Positions 55,743 to 64,000 of a stretch of 64,000 nucleotides of DNA are shown here, piece after piece. The stretch covers positions 1 to 64,000 of the forward strand of contig NZ_FYEA01000007.1 in NCBI RefSeq assembly GCF_900187605.1. Direction: 5' to 3'. Below the pieces are notes generated by a model that searched no databases, was not told the DNA's origin, and saw only the letters and a list, made by a program, of their open reading frames with translations. The DNA comes from Pseudomonas sp. Irchel 3H7. GTDB lineage: Bacteria; Pseudomonadota; Gammaproteobacteria; Pseudomonadales; Pseudomonadaceae. Numbering within the stretch: the stretch's first letter is position 1; every line of letters begins with the position of its first letter. Position numbers and translations under genes: made by a program.

Positions 55743-56039
55743 TTACTTCCAGGTAAAGATTTCCCACGACGGAATCAGCATATCCGGCTGGTCGGAGCGG
55801 ATGTAATTCGCGTCCGTGCCATCGGCGCGCACCAGGAAATAAGGTTTGCCACCCTTTGGCGTGACCTTGATCGCATAGACGAAGCCACTGCGACTGTATT
55901 CCTGGATGACCTTGTCACCTTCAGTGTGCGTGTTGATCGTAACTTCCGGCTCCGAAGCGGGCGCATCATCCGCCGCCATCGCGGCCAACGGTGAGGCAGC
56001 AATCAGACCGACCAGCAGCAAGCGATTTAACGTACGCAT
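55743..56039 (-). CDS. DUF2782 periplasmic protein
   Basis: 98 residues. Signal peptide MRTLNRLLLVGLIAASPLAAMA, then the DUF2782 domain (VIQEYSRSGFVYAIKVTPKG, PYFLVRADGTD, PDMLIPSWEIFTW). The function is unknown. It precedes thrB on the same strand, 61 bp away, and is divergent from polA, as in P. aeruginosa PA5494-PA5495. Confidence 0.88.
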   Translation of the reverse strand: MRTLNRLLLVGLIAASPLAAMAADDAPASEPEVTINTHTEGDKVIQEYSRSGFVYAIKVTPKGGKPYFLVRADGTDANYIRSDQPDMLIPSWEIFTWK

Positions 56040-56113
56040 GATAACCTTGTCCCTTTGTCGTCAACGGTCCCGCTATTCTAGCGCCGGACCCGCCGAAAAG
56101 GTTGATCCTGCTC

Positions 56114-58918
56114 ATGAGCCAAGCCCCCCTCGTCCTGGTGGACGGTTCGTCTTACCTGTATCGCGCGTTTCACGCGCTGCCACCACTGACCACCTCCAAA
56201 GGCCTGCCGACCGGTGCGGTCAAAGGCGTGTTGAACATGCTCAAGAGTCTGCGCAAGCAGTACCCGGACAGCCCGTTCGCCGTGGTGTTCGACGCCAAGG
56301 GTGGGACATTTCGCGATGAGATGTACGCCGAATACAAAGCCAACCGCCCAAGCATGCCCGATGATATGCGCGTGCAGATCGAGCCGCTGCACCAGAGCGT
56401 GATCGCCCTCGGTTTCCCGCTGCTGTGCGTGGAAGGCGTCGAGGCCGACGACGTGATCGGCACCCTTGCCCGCAGCAGCGCGGCGGCGGATCGTCCGGTG
56501 ATCATCTCCACCGGCGACAAGGACATGGCGCAATTGGTCGACGGCCACATTACCTTGGTCAACACCATGTCCGGTAGTTCGATGGACGTGGAAGGCGTGA
56601 AGGAGAAATTCGGCGTCGCACCGGAGCAGATCATCGATTATCTGGCGCTGATGGGCGATTCGTCCGACAACATTCCGGGTGTGCCGGGCATTGGCCCGAA
56701 GACCGCTTCCGGCTTGCTGGTCGGGGTCAACGGCGGCCTTACCGAGCTGTACGCCAATCTCGACATCGTTCCGAGCCTGCCGATTCGCGGCGCGAAAACC
56801 CTGCCGGCCAAGCTCGAAGAGCACAAGGAGATGGCGTTCCTCTCCTATCAACTGGCGACCATCAAGGTCGACGTGCCGCTGGACGTCGAACTCGACGATC
56901 TGCAAATGGGCGCGGAAGACCCGGCCAAGCTCTACGAGCTGTACTCGCTGCTGGAATTCAAGAGCTGGATCAACGATCTGGATCGCGACGCCAAGCGTCT
57001 GGAGCTGAGCGCGGCCAGCGAGCCTGCACCGGCCGGCGATCTGTTCAGCGCGCCAGCAGCAGAAGCGCCTGCTGCTCCGACCGAAGCCGCGTATGAAACC
57101 ATCCTCGATCAGGCGCGTTTCGACGTCTGGCTGGAAAAACTGAAGAACGCCAAACTGTTCGCCTTCGATACTGAAACCACCGGCATCGACGCGCAACAAG
57201 CGCAACTGGTCGGCCTGTCGTTCGCCGTGCAGGCCAACGAAGCCGCGTACATTCCGCTGACCCACTCCTACATCGGCGTGCCGGAGCAACTGGATCGCGA
57301 CACCGTACTGCGCGCACTCAAGCCGATTCTGGAAGATCCGAGCAAGCTGAAGGTCGGCCAGCACGCCAAGTTCGATATGAATATTCTGGCCAACTGCGCC
57401 ATCGGTGGTGATCAGAGCCAAGGCATCACCGTGCGCGGCATCGCCTTCGACACGATGCTTGAGTCCTACGTGCTCAATTCCACCGCGACCCGCCACGACA
57501 TGGACAGCCTCGCGCAGAAGTACCTCGATCACACCACCGTAAGCTTCCAGGACATCGCCGGCAAAGGCGCCAAGCAGCTGACCTTCGACCAGATCGCCCT
57601 GGAGCAGGCCGGCCCTTACGCCGCCGAAGACGCCGACATCACCTTGCGTCTGCACCAGACGTTGTTCGAAAAACTCAGCGCGATCCCGAGTCTGGCCAGC
57701 GTCCTGACCGACATCGAAATTCCGCTGGTGCCGGTGCTGGCGCGCATCGAACGCCAAGGCGCGTTCGTTGACGCTGAGCTGCTCGGCATCCAGAGCATCG
57801 AGCTGGGCAACAAAATGGTTGCGCTGGAGCGCGAAGCGTTCGAAATCGCCGGGGAAGAATTCAACCTTGGCTCGCCGAAACAACTGGGCGTGATTCTCTA
57901 CGAGAAACTTGGTCTTCCGGTGCTGAAGAAGACCGCCAAGGGTCAGCCGTCCACTGCTGAAGAAGTGTTGGCGAAGCTCGCTGAAGACGATCACCGCTTG
58001 CCGAAGGTGCTGATGGAGCACCGCTCGATGAGCAAGCTGAAAAGCACTTACACCGATCGCTTGCCGGAGCAGATCAACCCGCGCACCGGCCGTATTCACA
58101 CCTCATATCATCAGGCTGTGGCGTCGACCGGGCGCTTGTCCTCCAGCGATCCGAACCTGCAGAACATTCCGGTGCGTACGGCTGAAGGTCGACGCATTCG
58201 TCAGGCGTTCGTCGCGCCGAAAGGCTACAAACTGCTGGCGGCAGACTATTCGCAGATCGAGCTGCGAATCATGGCGCACCTGTCCAAGGACGAAGGCCTG
58301 ATGAATGCCTTCCGCAACAACCTGGACGTGCACACCGCCACCGCTGCCGAAGTGTTCAAGGTCGAACTCAACGAGGTGACCTCCGACCAGCGCCGTGGCG
58401 CCAAGGCGATCAACTTCGGTCTGATCTACGGCATGGGCGCACAGAAGCTCGGCAAGGACATCGGCGTCGACACCAAGACTGCCAAGGCTTACATCGACAC
58501 CTACTTCGCCCGTTATCCGGGGGTTCGCGAGTACATGGAGCGCACCCGCGCGCAGGCGGCGGATCAGGGTTATGTCGAAACCTTCTTCGGTCGTCGCCTG
58601 TATCTGCCGGAAATCAACTCGAACAAGCCGCAGGAACGCGCTGCCGCCGAGCGCACGGCGATCAACGCGCCGATGCAGGGCACGGCCGCCGACATCATCA
58701 AGAAAGCCATGGTGGCAGTGGATAACTGGCTGGCGACGTCCGGGCTGGACGCCAGAGTCATTCTGCAGGTGCACGATGAACTGGTACTGGAGGTTCGCGA
58801 GGATCTGGTCGAACAAGTCAGTGCCGAGATCCGCGTACACATGAGCGAAGCGGCGAAACTGGATGTACCGCTGCTGGTCGAAGTGGGTGTGGGCAACAAT
58901 TGGGATGAGGCTCACTGA
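56114..58918 (+). CDS. polA: DNA polymerase I
   Basis: 934 residues with all three domains: 5'-3' exonuclease (residues 1-300: [39 protein letters not shown]), an active-looking 3'-5' exonuclease ([14 protein letters not shown] with the DxE pair) and polymerase ([29 protein letters not shown]). ATG 56114 ([13 protein letters not shown]) is preferred over a TTG four codons upstream. It fills gaps in repair and Okazaki maturation. Confidence 0.97.
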   Translation: MSQAPLVLVDGSSYLYRAFHALPPLTTSKGLPTGAVKGVLNMLKSLRKQYPDSPFAVVFDAKGGTFRDEMYAEYKANRPSMPDDMRVQIEPLHQSVIALGFPLLCVEGVEADDVIGTLARSSAAADRPVIISTGDKDMAQLVDGHITLVNTMSGSSMDVEGVKEKFGVAPEQIIDYLALMGDSSDNIPGVPGIGPKTASGLLVGVNGGLTELYANLDIVPSLPIRGAKTLPAKLEEHKEMAFLSYQLATIKVDVPLDVELDDLQMGAEDPAKLYELYSLLEFKSWINDLDRDAKRLELSAASEPAPAGDLFSAPAAEAPAAPTEAAYETILDQARFDVWLEKLKNAKLFAFDTETTGIDAQQAQLVGLSFAVQANEAAYIPLTHSYIGVPEQLDRDTVLRALKPILEDPSKLKVGQHAKFDMNILANCAIGGDQSQGITVRGIAFDTMLESYVLNSTATRHDMDSLAQKYLDHTTVSFQDIAGKGAKQLTFDQIALEQAGPYAAEDADITLRLHQTLFEKLSAIPSLASVLTDIEIPLVPVLARIERQGAFVDAELLGIQSIELGNKMVALEREAFEIAGEEFNLGSPKQLGVILYEKLGLPVLKKTAKGQPSTAEEVLAKLAEDDHRLPKVLMEHRSMSKLKSTYTDRLPEQINPRTGRIHTSYHQAVASTGRLSSSDPNLQNIPVRTAEGRRIRQAFVAPKGYKLLAADYSQIELRIMAHLSKDEGLMNAFRNNLDVHTATAAEVFKVELNEVTSDQRRGAKAINFGLIYGMGAQKLGKDIGVDTKTAKAYIDTYFARYPGVREYMERTRAQAADQGYVETFFGRRLYLPEINSNKPQERAAAERTAINAPMQGTAADIIKKAMVAVDNWLATSGLDARVILQVHDELVLEVREDLVEQVSAEIRVHMSEAAKLDVPLLVEVGVGNNWDEAH

Positions 58919-58934
58919 GCCTTTTGAACACGGT

Positions 58935-58959
58935 TTGCCGCGACCTGTTGTCGCGGCAA
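58935..58959 (+). terminator. Hairpin after polA
   Basis: Perfect 10-bp stem TTGCCGCGAC/GTCGCGGCAA, 17 bp after the stop, without a T tract. A second AT-rich imperfect hairpin (AAAAAGC...AGCTTTTT, about 58984-59014) follows and may complete termination. Confidence 0.5.
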
Positions 58960-59025
58960 TGCCAGTAAAACCTGCTTATTTCAAAAAGCGCTTGGGATTA
59001 TTCCAAAGCTTTTTGAAAAAAATCT

Positions 59026-59053
59026 GAACTAATCTGGAAGGTCACTACTCAGA
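59026..59053 (+). promoter_or_regulatory. AlgU (sigma-22)-type promoter of the sRNA
   Basis: GAACTA at 59026-59031, 17-bp spacer, TCAGA at 59049-59053. This fits the extracytoplasmic sigma factor AlgU pattern (GAACTT, 16-17 bp, TCTGA) with one change in each element. ErsA of P. aeruginosa is AlgU-dependent. Confidence 0.65.
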
Positions 59054-59059
59054 GTTACT

Positions 59060-59190
59060 GAATGGCTGGTGAAGCCCTTCGATGCTCCTATGTTGTGTTA
59101 AGTGTTGGCAGATATCTGAACCCCGCCCTAGCGGTTCGGAACTTAAACCCCGGAACTTCTCCCTCCCCAATGAAGTCCGGGGCTTTTTTT
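59060..59190 (+). ncRNA. ersA: Probable ErsA small RNA
   Basis: The polA-engB gap is where Spot 42 lies in E. coli and ErsA in P. aeruginosa. From the predicted start near 59060 to the end of a strong terminator (CCCCGG-ACTTC paired with GAAGT-CCGGGG, 59148-59159 and 59172-59182, then T7) is about 131 nt; I recall ErsA as about 132 nt. The loop TCCCTCCCC is C-rich, as expected for a seed region against SD sequences. ErsA regulates exopolysaccharide and envelope genes such as algC. Homology is inferred from position, promoter type and size; the sequence was not aligned. Confidence 0.72.
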
Positions 59191-59194
59191 GCCC

Positions 59195-59332
59195 GAAAAT
59201 TGGCTGTGGCACGCTCAGACTGCGTTGAAAGCACAGCTAAAAATGCTCATTTAGGTACCCTAAAGTCGAGCGCGACCCCGGCCGCTTTTCAGTGTGCTTT
59301 CGCCTTGCCTGAGCGCACCACAGCCAGTTTTC
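59195..59332. repeat. Long inverted-repeat element with conserved loop, between ersA and engB
   Basis: Arms GAAAATTGGCTGTGGCACGC- (59195-59218) and -GCGCACCACAGCCAGTTTTC (59309-59332) are inverted 24-mers with about three mismatches. Inside them GAAAGCAC and GTGCTTTC pair again, around the core AAAAATGCTCATTTAGGTACCCTAAA. The internal words CTGCGTTGAAA...ATGCTCATTTA...CGCCTTGCC resemble an element I believe recurs at many sites in Pseudomonas genomes. Confidence 0.65.
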
Positions 59333-59343
59333 TAATCCCTGTT

Positions 59344-59985
59344 TTACTCAGCCGCCTCGGCGCCTTTGTCTGCCAGTTCCATCCAGCCGGCCAGTACAGT
59401 GTAGGCCTCTTCCAGGCCCATGCGTTTTGGCGCGGAGAAAAGCTGGATGGTGACCAGATCGCCCCAACCCTTGCGAATTTCCGACTGCACTTTGAGCAGG
59501 GTGTTCTTGGCTGCGCCGTAGGTCAGCTTGTCGGCCTTGGTCAGCAGGATGTGCATCGGCATGCCGGCGGCAACGGCCCAGTCGAGCATCAGCAGGTCGA
59601 AGTCGGTCATTGGATGACGGATATCCATCATCAGAATCAAACCCTTCAAACTCTCGCGGCCACCGAGGTAAGCCTCAAGGTGACGCTGCCAGTGCATCTT
59701 CAGCGGGATCGGTACTTTTGCGTAACCGTAGCCCGGCAGGTCGACCAGACGGCGATCTTCGTCTAGCTTGAAGAAGTTCAACAGCTGTGTGCGACCCGGA
59801 GTTTTCGAGGTGCGCGCCAGGCTGGCGTGAGTCAGGGTGTTCAGTGCGCTGGATTTGCCGGCGTTGGAACGACCGGCGAACGCCACTTCGAAGCCTTCGT
59901 CGTCAGGGCATTGATCGACTTTGGCGGCACTGAGCATGAACGTGGACTGTTGGCACAGGCCGAGGATGGGATTCTTGAGTTGCAT
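59344..59985 (-). CDS. engB: Ribosome-assembly GTPase EngB/YsxC
   Basis: 213 residues. G1 [16 protein letters not shown]3 [14 protein letters not shown]4 LLTKADKL and the family [17 protein letters not shown]. Needed for 50S assembly. ATG 59985 ([13 protein letters not shown]) is preferred over an upstream in-frame start. Convergent with polA/ersA and divergent from the cytochrome genes. Confidence 0.95.
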   Translation of the reverse strand: MQLKNPILGLCQQSTFMLSAAKVDQCPDDEGFEVAFAGRSNAGKSSALNTLTHASLARTSKTPGRTQLLNFFKLDEDRRLVDLPGYGYAKVPIPLKMHWQRHLEAYLGGRESLKGLILMMDIRHPMTDFDLLMLDWAVAAGMPMHILLTKADKLTYGAAKNTLLKVQSEIRKGWGDLVTIQLFSAPKRMGLEEAYTVLAGWMELADKGAEAAE

Positions 59986-60176
59986 GGGATTTCCGATGTG
60001 GGCGGCGCCGGGATTGGGCGCGGAACGCGGTGTCGCTTCCGTTTCAGTGACGCCAGTATATAATGCCGCAGATTTTGTGTGTGCTTTGTCCCAGCGTAGG
60101 ATGAAGTTCACGAGAGCGACAGACCTTGATTGCGCATTAGAACGCAGAACGCTCTCAACCCTGAAAAGGTCGTTTT

Positions 60177-60467
60177 ATGACGAAATGGCTGCTGGCTGCC
60201 GGAGTCTTGATGCCGCTTTACAGCGCACAGGCTACACAGGATCCGGAAGCTGTGTACAACCGTGTTTGTGGTGCCTGTCATTCCGGCCAACTACCCATGG
60301 CGCCCAAAAGAGGCGATCAGGAAGCTTGGACGCCGAGGTTGGCGAAAGGTATGGGGACGCTGGTGCAACACGTGACCCAGGGTTTCAAGGCGATGCCGCC
60401 GCGTGGTTTGTGCATGGACTGCAGTGCCGAGGATTACCAAGCCATCATCCTGTGGATGAGCGAGTAA
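60177..60467 (+). CDS. Cytochrome c5-like mono-haem protein
   Basis: 96 residues. Signal peptide MTKWLLAAGVLMPLYSAQA, one haem site VCGACHSGQ, a distal Met region (GFKAMPPRGLCMDCS) and a C-terminal Cys pair (CMDC) that forms the disulphide typical of c5 proteins. Periplasmic electron carrier. Immediately upstream of cytochrome c4 (43 bp), likely one transcript. Confidence 0.9.
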   Translation: MTKWLLAAGVLMPLYSAQATQDPEAVYNRVCGACHSGQLPMAPKRGDQEAWTPRLAKGMGTLVQHVTQGFKAMPPRGLCMDCSAEDYQAIILWMSE

Positions 60468-60510
60468 ACCCGGTCCATAACTTAACCCTTAGCCGTAGTT
60501 GGATTAGCTG

Positions 60511-61122
60511 ATGAACAAATTGATCGTGAGTCTGCTGTTGACCGTGGGAATTTCAGGCTTCGCCCATGCTGCCGGTGATGCCGCAGCGGGCCAGGCAAAA
60601 GCCGCTGTATGTGGAGCCTGCCATGGCCCGGACGGTAACAGCATGGCGCCAAACTTTCCGAAACTGGCCGGTCAAGGTGAACGCTACCTGACCAAGCAGC
60701 TGCACGACATCAAGTCGGGCAAGCGCACCGTTCTGGAAATGACCGGCCTGCTGACCAATCTGAGTGATCAGGACCTGGCGGACATCGCCGCCTACTTCGC
60801 CAGCCAGAAAGGCAGCGTCGGCGCCGCCGATCCGAAGATCGTCGCGCGCGGTGAAGCGCTGTTCCGTGGCGGCAACCTGGCCAAGGGCCTGCCAGCCTGC
60901 ACCGGCTGCCACTCGCCGAACGGCGCCGGCAACGCCGCTGCCGGCTTCCCGCATCTGGGTGGCCAACACGCTCAATACATCACCAAGCAGCTCACCGACT
61001 TCCGCAAGGAAGAAGGCGGCCGCACCAACGACGGCGACACCATGACCATGCAGACCATCGCCAAACGCCTGAGCGACGAAGACATCGCTGCGGTCTCCAG
61101 CTACATTCAAGGTCTGCACTAA
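60511..61122 (+). CDS. cc4: Cytochrome c4 (di-haem)
   Basis: 203 residues. Signal peptide LIVSLLLTVGISGFAHA; two haem sites, AVCGACHGPDG and PACTGCHSPNG, with Met ligands in KRTVLEMTGLL and DTMTMQTIA. Two related cytochrome domains in tandem. It carries electrons to the terminal oxidases in the periplasm, and so is a likely electron donor for the aa3/cbb3 oxidases. Confidence 0.93.
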   Translation: MNKLIVSLLLTVGISGFAHAAGDAAAGQAKAAVCGACHGPDGNSMAPNFPKLAGQGERYLTKQLHDIKSGKRTVLEMTGLLTNLSDQDLADIAAYFASQKGSVGAADPKIVARGEALFRGGNLAKGLPACTGCHSPNGAGNAAAGFPHLGGQHAQYITKQLTDFRKEEGGRTNDGDTMTMQTIAKRLSDEDIAAVSSYIQGLH

Positions 61123-61199
61123 GGCCTACGGATCGAGCGCTGCAGGCGATGGACATCTCCTGCAACGTTAACGCTCGATTAATCCGTCGCAGCAAGTAT

Positions 61200-61227
61200 A
61201 AAAAGGGTGGCTTTGGCCGCCCTTTTT
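61200..61227 (+). terminator. Terminator after cytochrome c4
   Basis: AAAAAGGGTGGC/GCCGCCCTTTTTT hairpin with a G-U pair, loop TTTG, followed by T. It isolates dsbA from the cytochrome genes. Confidence 0.82.
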
Positions 61228-61322
61228 TGTGGCCGCTGCCGTTACACTACAGAACTCATGCCCGCCAGGATCTGTCTGAAAACAGGTCGCGCGAGGCGAC
61301 CCAAATTGTCCAGGAGTAAAGC

Positions 61323-61964
61323 ATGCGTAATCTGATCATCAGCGCCGCTCTCGTCGCTGCCAGCCTGTTCGGCGTGACCGCTCAAGCCGCCGAAGCCCCA
61401 GCCGCCCCTTACGTGGAACTGGCCAACCCGGTACCGGTTGCAGAGCCTGGCAAGATCGAAGTGGTCGAGCTGTTCTGGTACGGCTGCCCGCATTGCTACG
61501 CCTTTGAGCCCGTGATCAACCCTTGGGTTGAGAAACTGCCGTCCGACGTCAACTTCGTGCGTATTCCTGCCATGTTCGGCGGCCCATGGGACGCTCACGG
61601 CCAGATGTTCCTGACCCTGGAAGCCATGGGTGTCGAGCACAAGGTTCACGCTGCGGTATTCAACGCAATTCAGAAAGAACACAAGAAGCTGACCGATCCA
61701 CAGGATATGGCTGACTTCCTTGCGACCCAGGGTGTCGACAAGGACAAGTTCCTGGCCACCTTCAACTCGTTCGCTATCAAGGGTCAGATCGTCAAAGCTC
61801 GCGAACTGGCCAAGAAGTATGAGATCACTGGCGTACCTACCATGATCGTCAACGGCAAGTACCGTTTCGACATCGGCTCTGCCGGTGGTGCCGAGCAAGC
61901 GCTGAAACTGGCTGACCAACTGGTCGCCAAAGAGCGAGCGGCAACCAAGGCTGCTGCCAACTAA
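61323..61964 (+). CDS. dsbA: Thiol:disulphide interchange protein DsbA
   Basis: 213 residues. Signal peptide MRNLIISAALVAASLFGVTAQA; active site ELFWYGCPHCYAFEP (CPHC) and the cis-Pro loop ITGVPTMIVNGKYRF. It makes disulphides in secreted proteins. GGAG precedes the ATG. Confidence 0.96.
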   Translation: MRNLIISAALVAASLFGVTAQAAEAPAAPYVELANPVPVAEPGKIEVVELFWYGCPHCYAFEPVINPWVEKLPSDVNFVRIPAMFGGPWDAHGQMFLTLEAMGVEHKVHAAVFNAIQKEHKKLTDPQDMADFLATQGVDKDKFLATFNSFAIKGQIVKARELAKKYEITGVPTMIVNGKYRFDIGSAGGAEQALKLADQLVAKERAATKAAAN

Positions 61965-61978
61965 GCGCGGCAACCGCC

Positions 61979-62857
61979 ATGCGCCGCTGGAAGTCCGAAC
62001 GCATCGTTGGCCTGCATGATCCGCAGGTCAATGAGCATCACCTGGAGTCAACGGGCCTGCCCGCAGACCAGCGTCTGCGCCTGCTCAGTTTCAATATCCA
62101 GGTGGGCATCAGCACCGAGCGCTATCGGCATTACCTGACCCGTAGCTGGCAGCACCTGCTGCCGCACAACGGCCGCTCAGGCAATCTGCAAAAGATCGGC
62201 GACCTGCTGGGCGACTTCGATCTGGTCGCCCTGCAGGAAGCCGATGGCGGCAGCCTGCGTTCGGGCTACGTCAATCAGGTCGAACACCTGGCCCAACTCG
62301 GCGCTTTCCCCTACTGGTATCAACAGCTCAATCGCAACCTCGGCCGACTCGCTCAGCACAGCAATGGCGTGCTCAGTCGTCTGAAACCGTCGGCGATTGA
62401 AGATCACCCGCTGCCCGGCCCGAAAGGTCGCGGGGCGATTCTGCTGCGTTTCGGCGAAGGCCCGGAAGCGCTGGTGGTAGTGATGATGCACCTGGCTCTT
62501 GGCGCGCGAACGCGCAGCCTGCAACTGGCCTATATTCGTGAGCTGATCGGTGGCTACAAACACCAGGTGTTGATGGGTGACATGAACACCCATGCCAGCG
62601 ATCTGCTACAACATTCTCCGTTACGCGATCTCGGCCTGCTGGCCCCGCAGGTGGAAGCGACATTCCCCAGCTGGCGTCCTCAGCGTTGCCTTGATCATAT
62701 TTTGCTCAGCCCGACCCTGACCCTGGAAAAGGTCGAAGTGCTGGCACAACCGATTTCCGATCACCTGCCGGTCGCGGTAGAGATTCGTCTGCCGGGTTCG
62801 CTCACGGCTGATGCATTGCCCGCGTTGAGTCCTGCCCCTCGCGGAACCCCTGAATGA
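61979..62857 (+). CDS. Endonuclease/exonuclease/phosphatase family protein
   Basis: 292 residues. The EEP fold is shown by LRLLSFNIQVGIS, FDLVALQEADGG (catalytic Glu), VVVMMHLALGARTRSLQLAYI, HQVLMGDMNTH (Asp and Asn) and LAQPISDHLPVAVEI (His). Could be a DNA-repair nuclease or a lipid/inositol phosphatase; the substrate is not determined. It starts 15 bp after dsbA and overlaps the next gene by four bases. Confidence 0.9.
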   Translation: MRRWKSERIVGLHDPQVNEHHLESTGLPADQRLRLLSFNIQVGISTERYRHYLTRSWQHLLPHNGRSGNLQKIGDLLGDFDLVALQEADGGSLRSGYVNQVEHLAQLGAFPYWYQQLNRNLGRLAQHSNGVLSRLKPSAIEDHPLPGPKGRGAILLRFGEGPEALVVVMMHLALGARTRSLQLAYIRELIGGYKHQVLMGDMNTHASDLLQHSPLRDLGLLAPQVEATFPSWRPQRCLDHILLSPTLTLEKVEVLAQPISDHLPVAVEIRLPGSLTADALPALSPAPRGTPE

Positions 62858-64000
62858 GCGACGACGCCCAGCGCTGGAAAGAAAAGTACCTCAAAAGCAT
62901 CGAACAACAGGACAAACTCGAACGCCGTTGGGCCGCGAGGCTCGACTTGCTGCGTCGCGGCCTGGTGCGCAGCACGCTGGCGGCCGAAGGTACCGATAAA
63001 GTCGTTGATCAGTGCATGAAAGAGATGCGCGACGTGGTGCGCACTGACGACATGGACGCCGGCCTCGCCGCCCTCCTGCCGCGCCTGGAAAAAGCCGTGC
63101 TCGATTCCGAGCAGCGCCGCGAAACCCGTATCGATCAGGTCAGCACCGCCCTGACATCGCTGGTCACCCAGTTGCAGGCGTTGCCGCTGCCGCGTGAAGT
63201 CGCTCAGCCCTTGAAGAAGTTCGCCAAACAACTGGATAGCCGCGTCGGTTCGGCGCGGGAAATGCCATTGCTGCTGAGTGAACTCAGCGGCCTGCAGGGC
63301 AAGGCACTGAGTCAGTTGGACACCCCGCCAGAGCCGGGGCGACCAGGTCTGCTGCAGCGTTTGTTCGGAAGCCGCGACAGCGAAGAAGCCCCAGCGACAG
63401 AATCACCCGCGCCGCTTCAAGCCGCGCCGCCGCTGCAACCGCTTGCCGCACCGTCACCCGCACCAGAAACCGCACAGCCCGCCCCTGTCGCATCGATTGA
63501 ACCTGTGATGGCAACTGCTGCCATCGAAGCAATTGCGCCTGTCGAAACAACAATGACGGACGCCCAGAATCAACCGGAATCGGCAGAAGTGGTTACCTTC
63601 GTGCCACCCTCGGTCGGCAGCGAAGGCAGCAGTGACCCGAGCGAACCTCAAGCAGAGCGCTTTGAACCCGAGCCTGTTTTCACCCAGGCTGCCGCTCAGA
63701 CTCCAATCACGCCTGCCGCCATCAATCCTGATGAGCTGATTCACCCCGGTGATCCATCGCCACTGATCCTCGACAGCCTGCCGCTGCCCGAACCCATCGC
63801 GCAGGCGTTGGCCGCCATTGATCCGGAGCAATCCGAACACGACATCCTGTTCGCCCTGCCTGATACCCCGGAGCCGTCTTACAGCTCCGTGGCCAAGCAC
63901 ATCGAAGACACCCTGATCGGCCTCCTCGACGACCTGACCCTGCCGGAGCGCCACCGCCCGCAAGCCGAAGCCATGCGTGAAAGGCTGAAACATGGCTTGA
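62854..64000 (+). CDS. dgcH: Probable diguanylate cyclase DgcH-like protein, N-terminal part (cut by window edge)
   Basis: Open to the right edge, 382 codons without a stop. The ATG at 62854 overlaps the stop of the EEP gene (ATGA). The first 150 residues are helical (RWKEKYLKSIEQQDKLERRW, LPRLEKAVLDSEQRRETRID), followed by a long Pro/Ala/Glu-rich linker (residues 155-300) and another helical piece. No GGDEF domain is in the window. The assignment rests on position after the EEP gene, as for PA5487 (dgcH) next to PA5488, and is therefore an inference. Confidence 0.65.
   Translation, partial: MSDDAQRWKEKYLKSIEQQDKLERRWAARLDLLRRGLVRSTLAAEGTDKVVDQCMKEMRDVVRTDDMDAGLAALLPRLEKAVLDSEQRRETRIDQVSTALTSLVTQLQALPLPREVAQPLKKFAKQLDSRVGSAREMPLLLSELSGLQGKALSQLDTPPEPGRPGLLQRLFGSRDSEEAPATESPAPLQAAPPLQPLAAPSPAPETAQPAPVASIEPVMATAAIEAIAPVETTMTDAQNQPESAEVVTFVPPSVGSEGSSDPSEPQAERFEPEPVFTQAAAQTPITPAAINPDELIHPGDPSPLILDSLPLPEPIAQALAAIDPEQSEHDILFALPDTPEPSYSSVAKHIEDTLIGLLDDLTLPERHRPQAEAMRERLKHGL

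Noticed and set aside
56078..58099. 673-codon minus-strand ORF opposite polA
   Set aside because: Antisense to the clear polymerase I gene, without recognisable domains.

Overview
The window looks like chromosomal DNA of a Pseudomonas of the fluorescens/putida lineage. The evidence is the gene content and order (gcdGHR, pntAA-AB-B, a trpBA/trpI divergon, a cox cluster with DUF2909, SURF1, ctaA, ctaB and SCO genes, znuBC-zur/znuA, and thrB, polA, engB, cytochrome c4, dsbA), the small Pseudomonas-type families (DUF1127, DUF2388, DUF1161, DUF2782), the high-GC codon use and many paired REP elements of the kinds abundant in this group. It is mostly core, origin-proximal sequence. I see no prophage, integrase, transposase, CRISPR array or secretion cluster.

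Layout. 1-540: leader and three tandem promoters of a minus-strand rRNA operon whose 16S gene lies off the left edge. 542-4015: glutarate/glutaryl-CoA catabolism with its LysR regulator. 4450-9047: three-gene transhydrogenase and a CoA-transferase. 9370-13252: two DUF1127 proteins sharing a repeated operator-like sequence, three tandem DUF2388 secreted proteins, and a translationally coupled DUF4105 protein. 13299-17252: RcnB-like protein, trpBA, trpI and a DUF883 membrane protein. 17410-26913: mostly unrelated small genes (dodecin, two DUF1161 proteins, flavin monooxygenase, OsmC, two paralogous lipoproteins, a metallo-aminopeptidase, a HAD phosphatase, gamma-carbonic-anhydrase-like protein, prlC-yheV, a tyrosine phosphatase). 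27218-31065: three-subunit membrane-linked dehydrogenase of gluconate 2-dehydrogenase type. 31125-31909: two small proteins with dockerin-like calcium loops. 32100-36562: radical-SAM protein behind an SOS box, beta-carbonic anhydrase with a SulP transporter, and one unknown gene. 36932-45502: complete aa3 cytochrome oxidase structural, haem A and copper assembly cluster. 45781-48351: methionine ABC transporter metNIQ. 48615-54622: large catalase, unknown lipoprotein, zinc uptake and Zur. 54728-64000: thrB, DUF2782, polA, a probable ErsA sRNA, engB, cytochromes c5/c4, dsbA, an EEP-family protein and the start of a probable diguanylate cyclase cut by the right edge.

How the genes fit together. 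The clearest functional unit is the oxidase cluster: CoxB/CoxA/CoxC are the enzyme, ctaG and the SCO gene handle copper, ctaA and ctaB make haem A, and SURF1 assists assembly. The cytochrome c4/c5 genes and the dehydrogenase cytochrome supply or carry electrons in the same respiratory chain. DsbA serves disulphide formation in the periplasm. Zur, ZnuA and ZnuBC form one zinc circuit around a short shared promoter.

I found no large unknown multi-gene system. The least explained parts are the DUF1127/DUF2388/DUF4105 block, the two calcium-loop proteins, the paired repeat element next to engB, and a possible leader peptide in front of coxB. All functional statements come from reading the sequence and recalled family knowledge; no database search was run.
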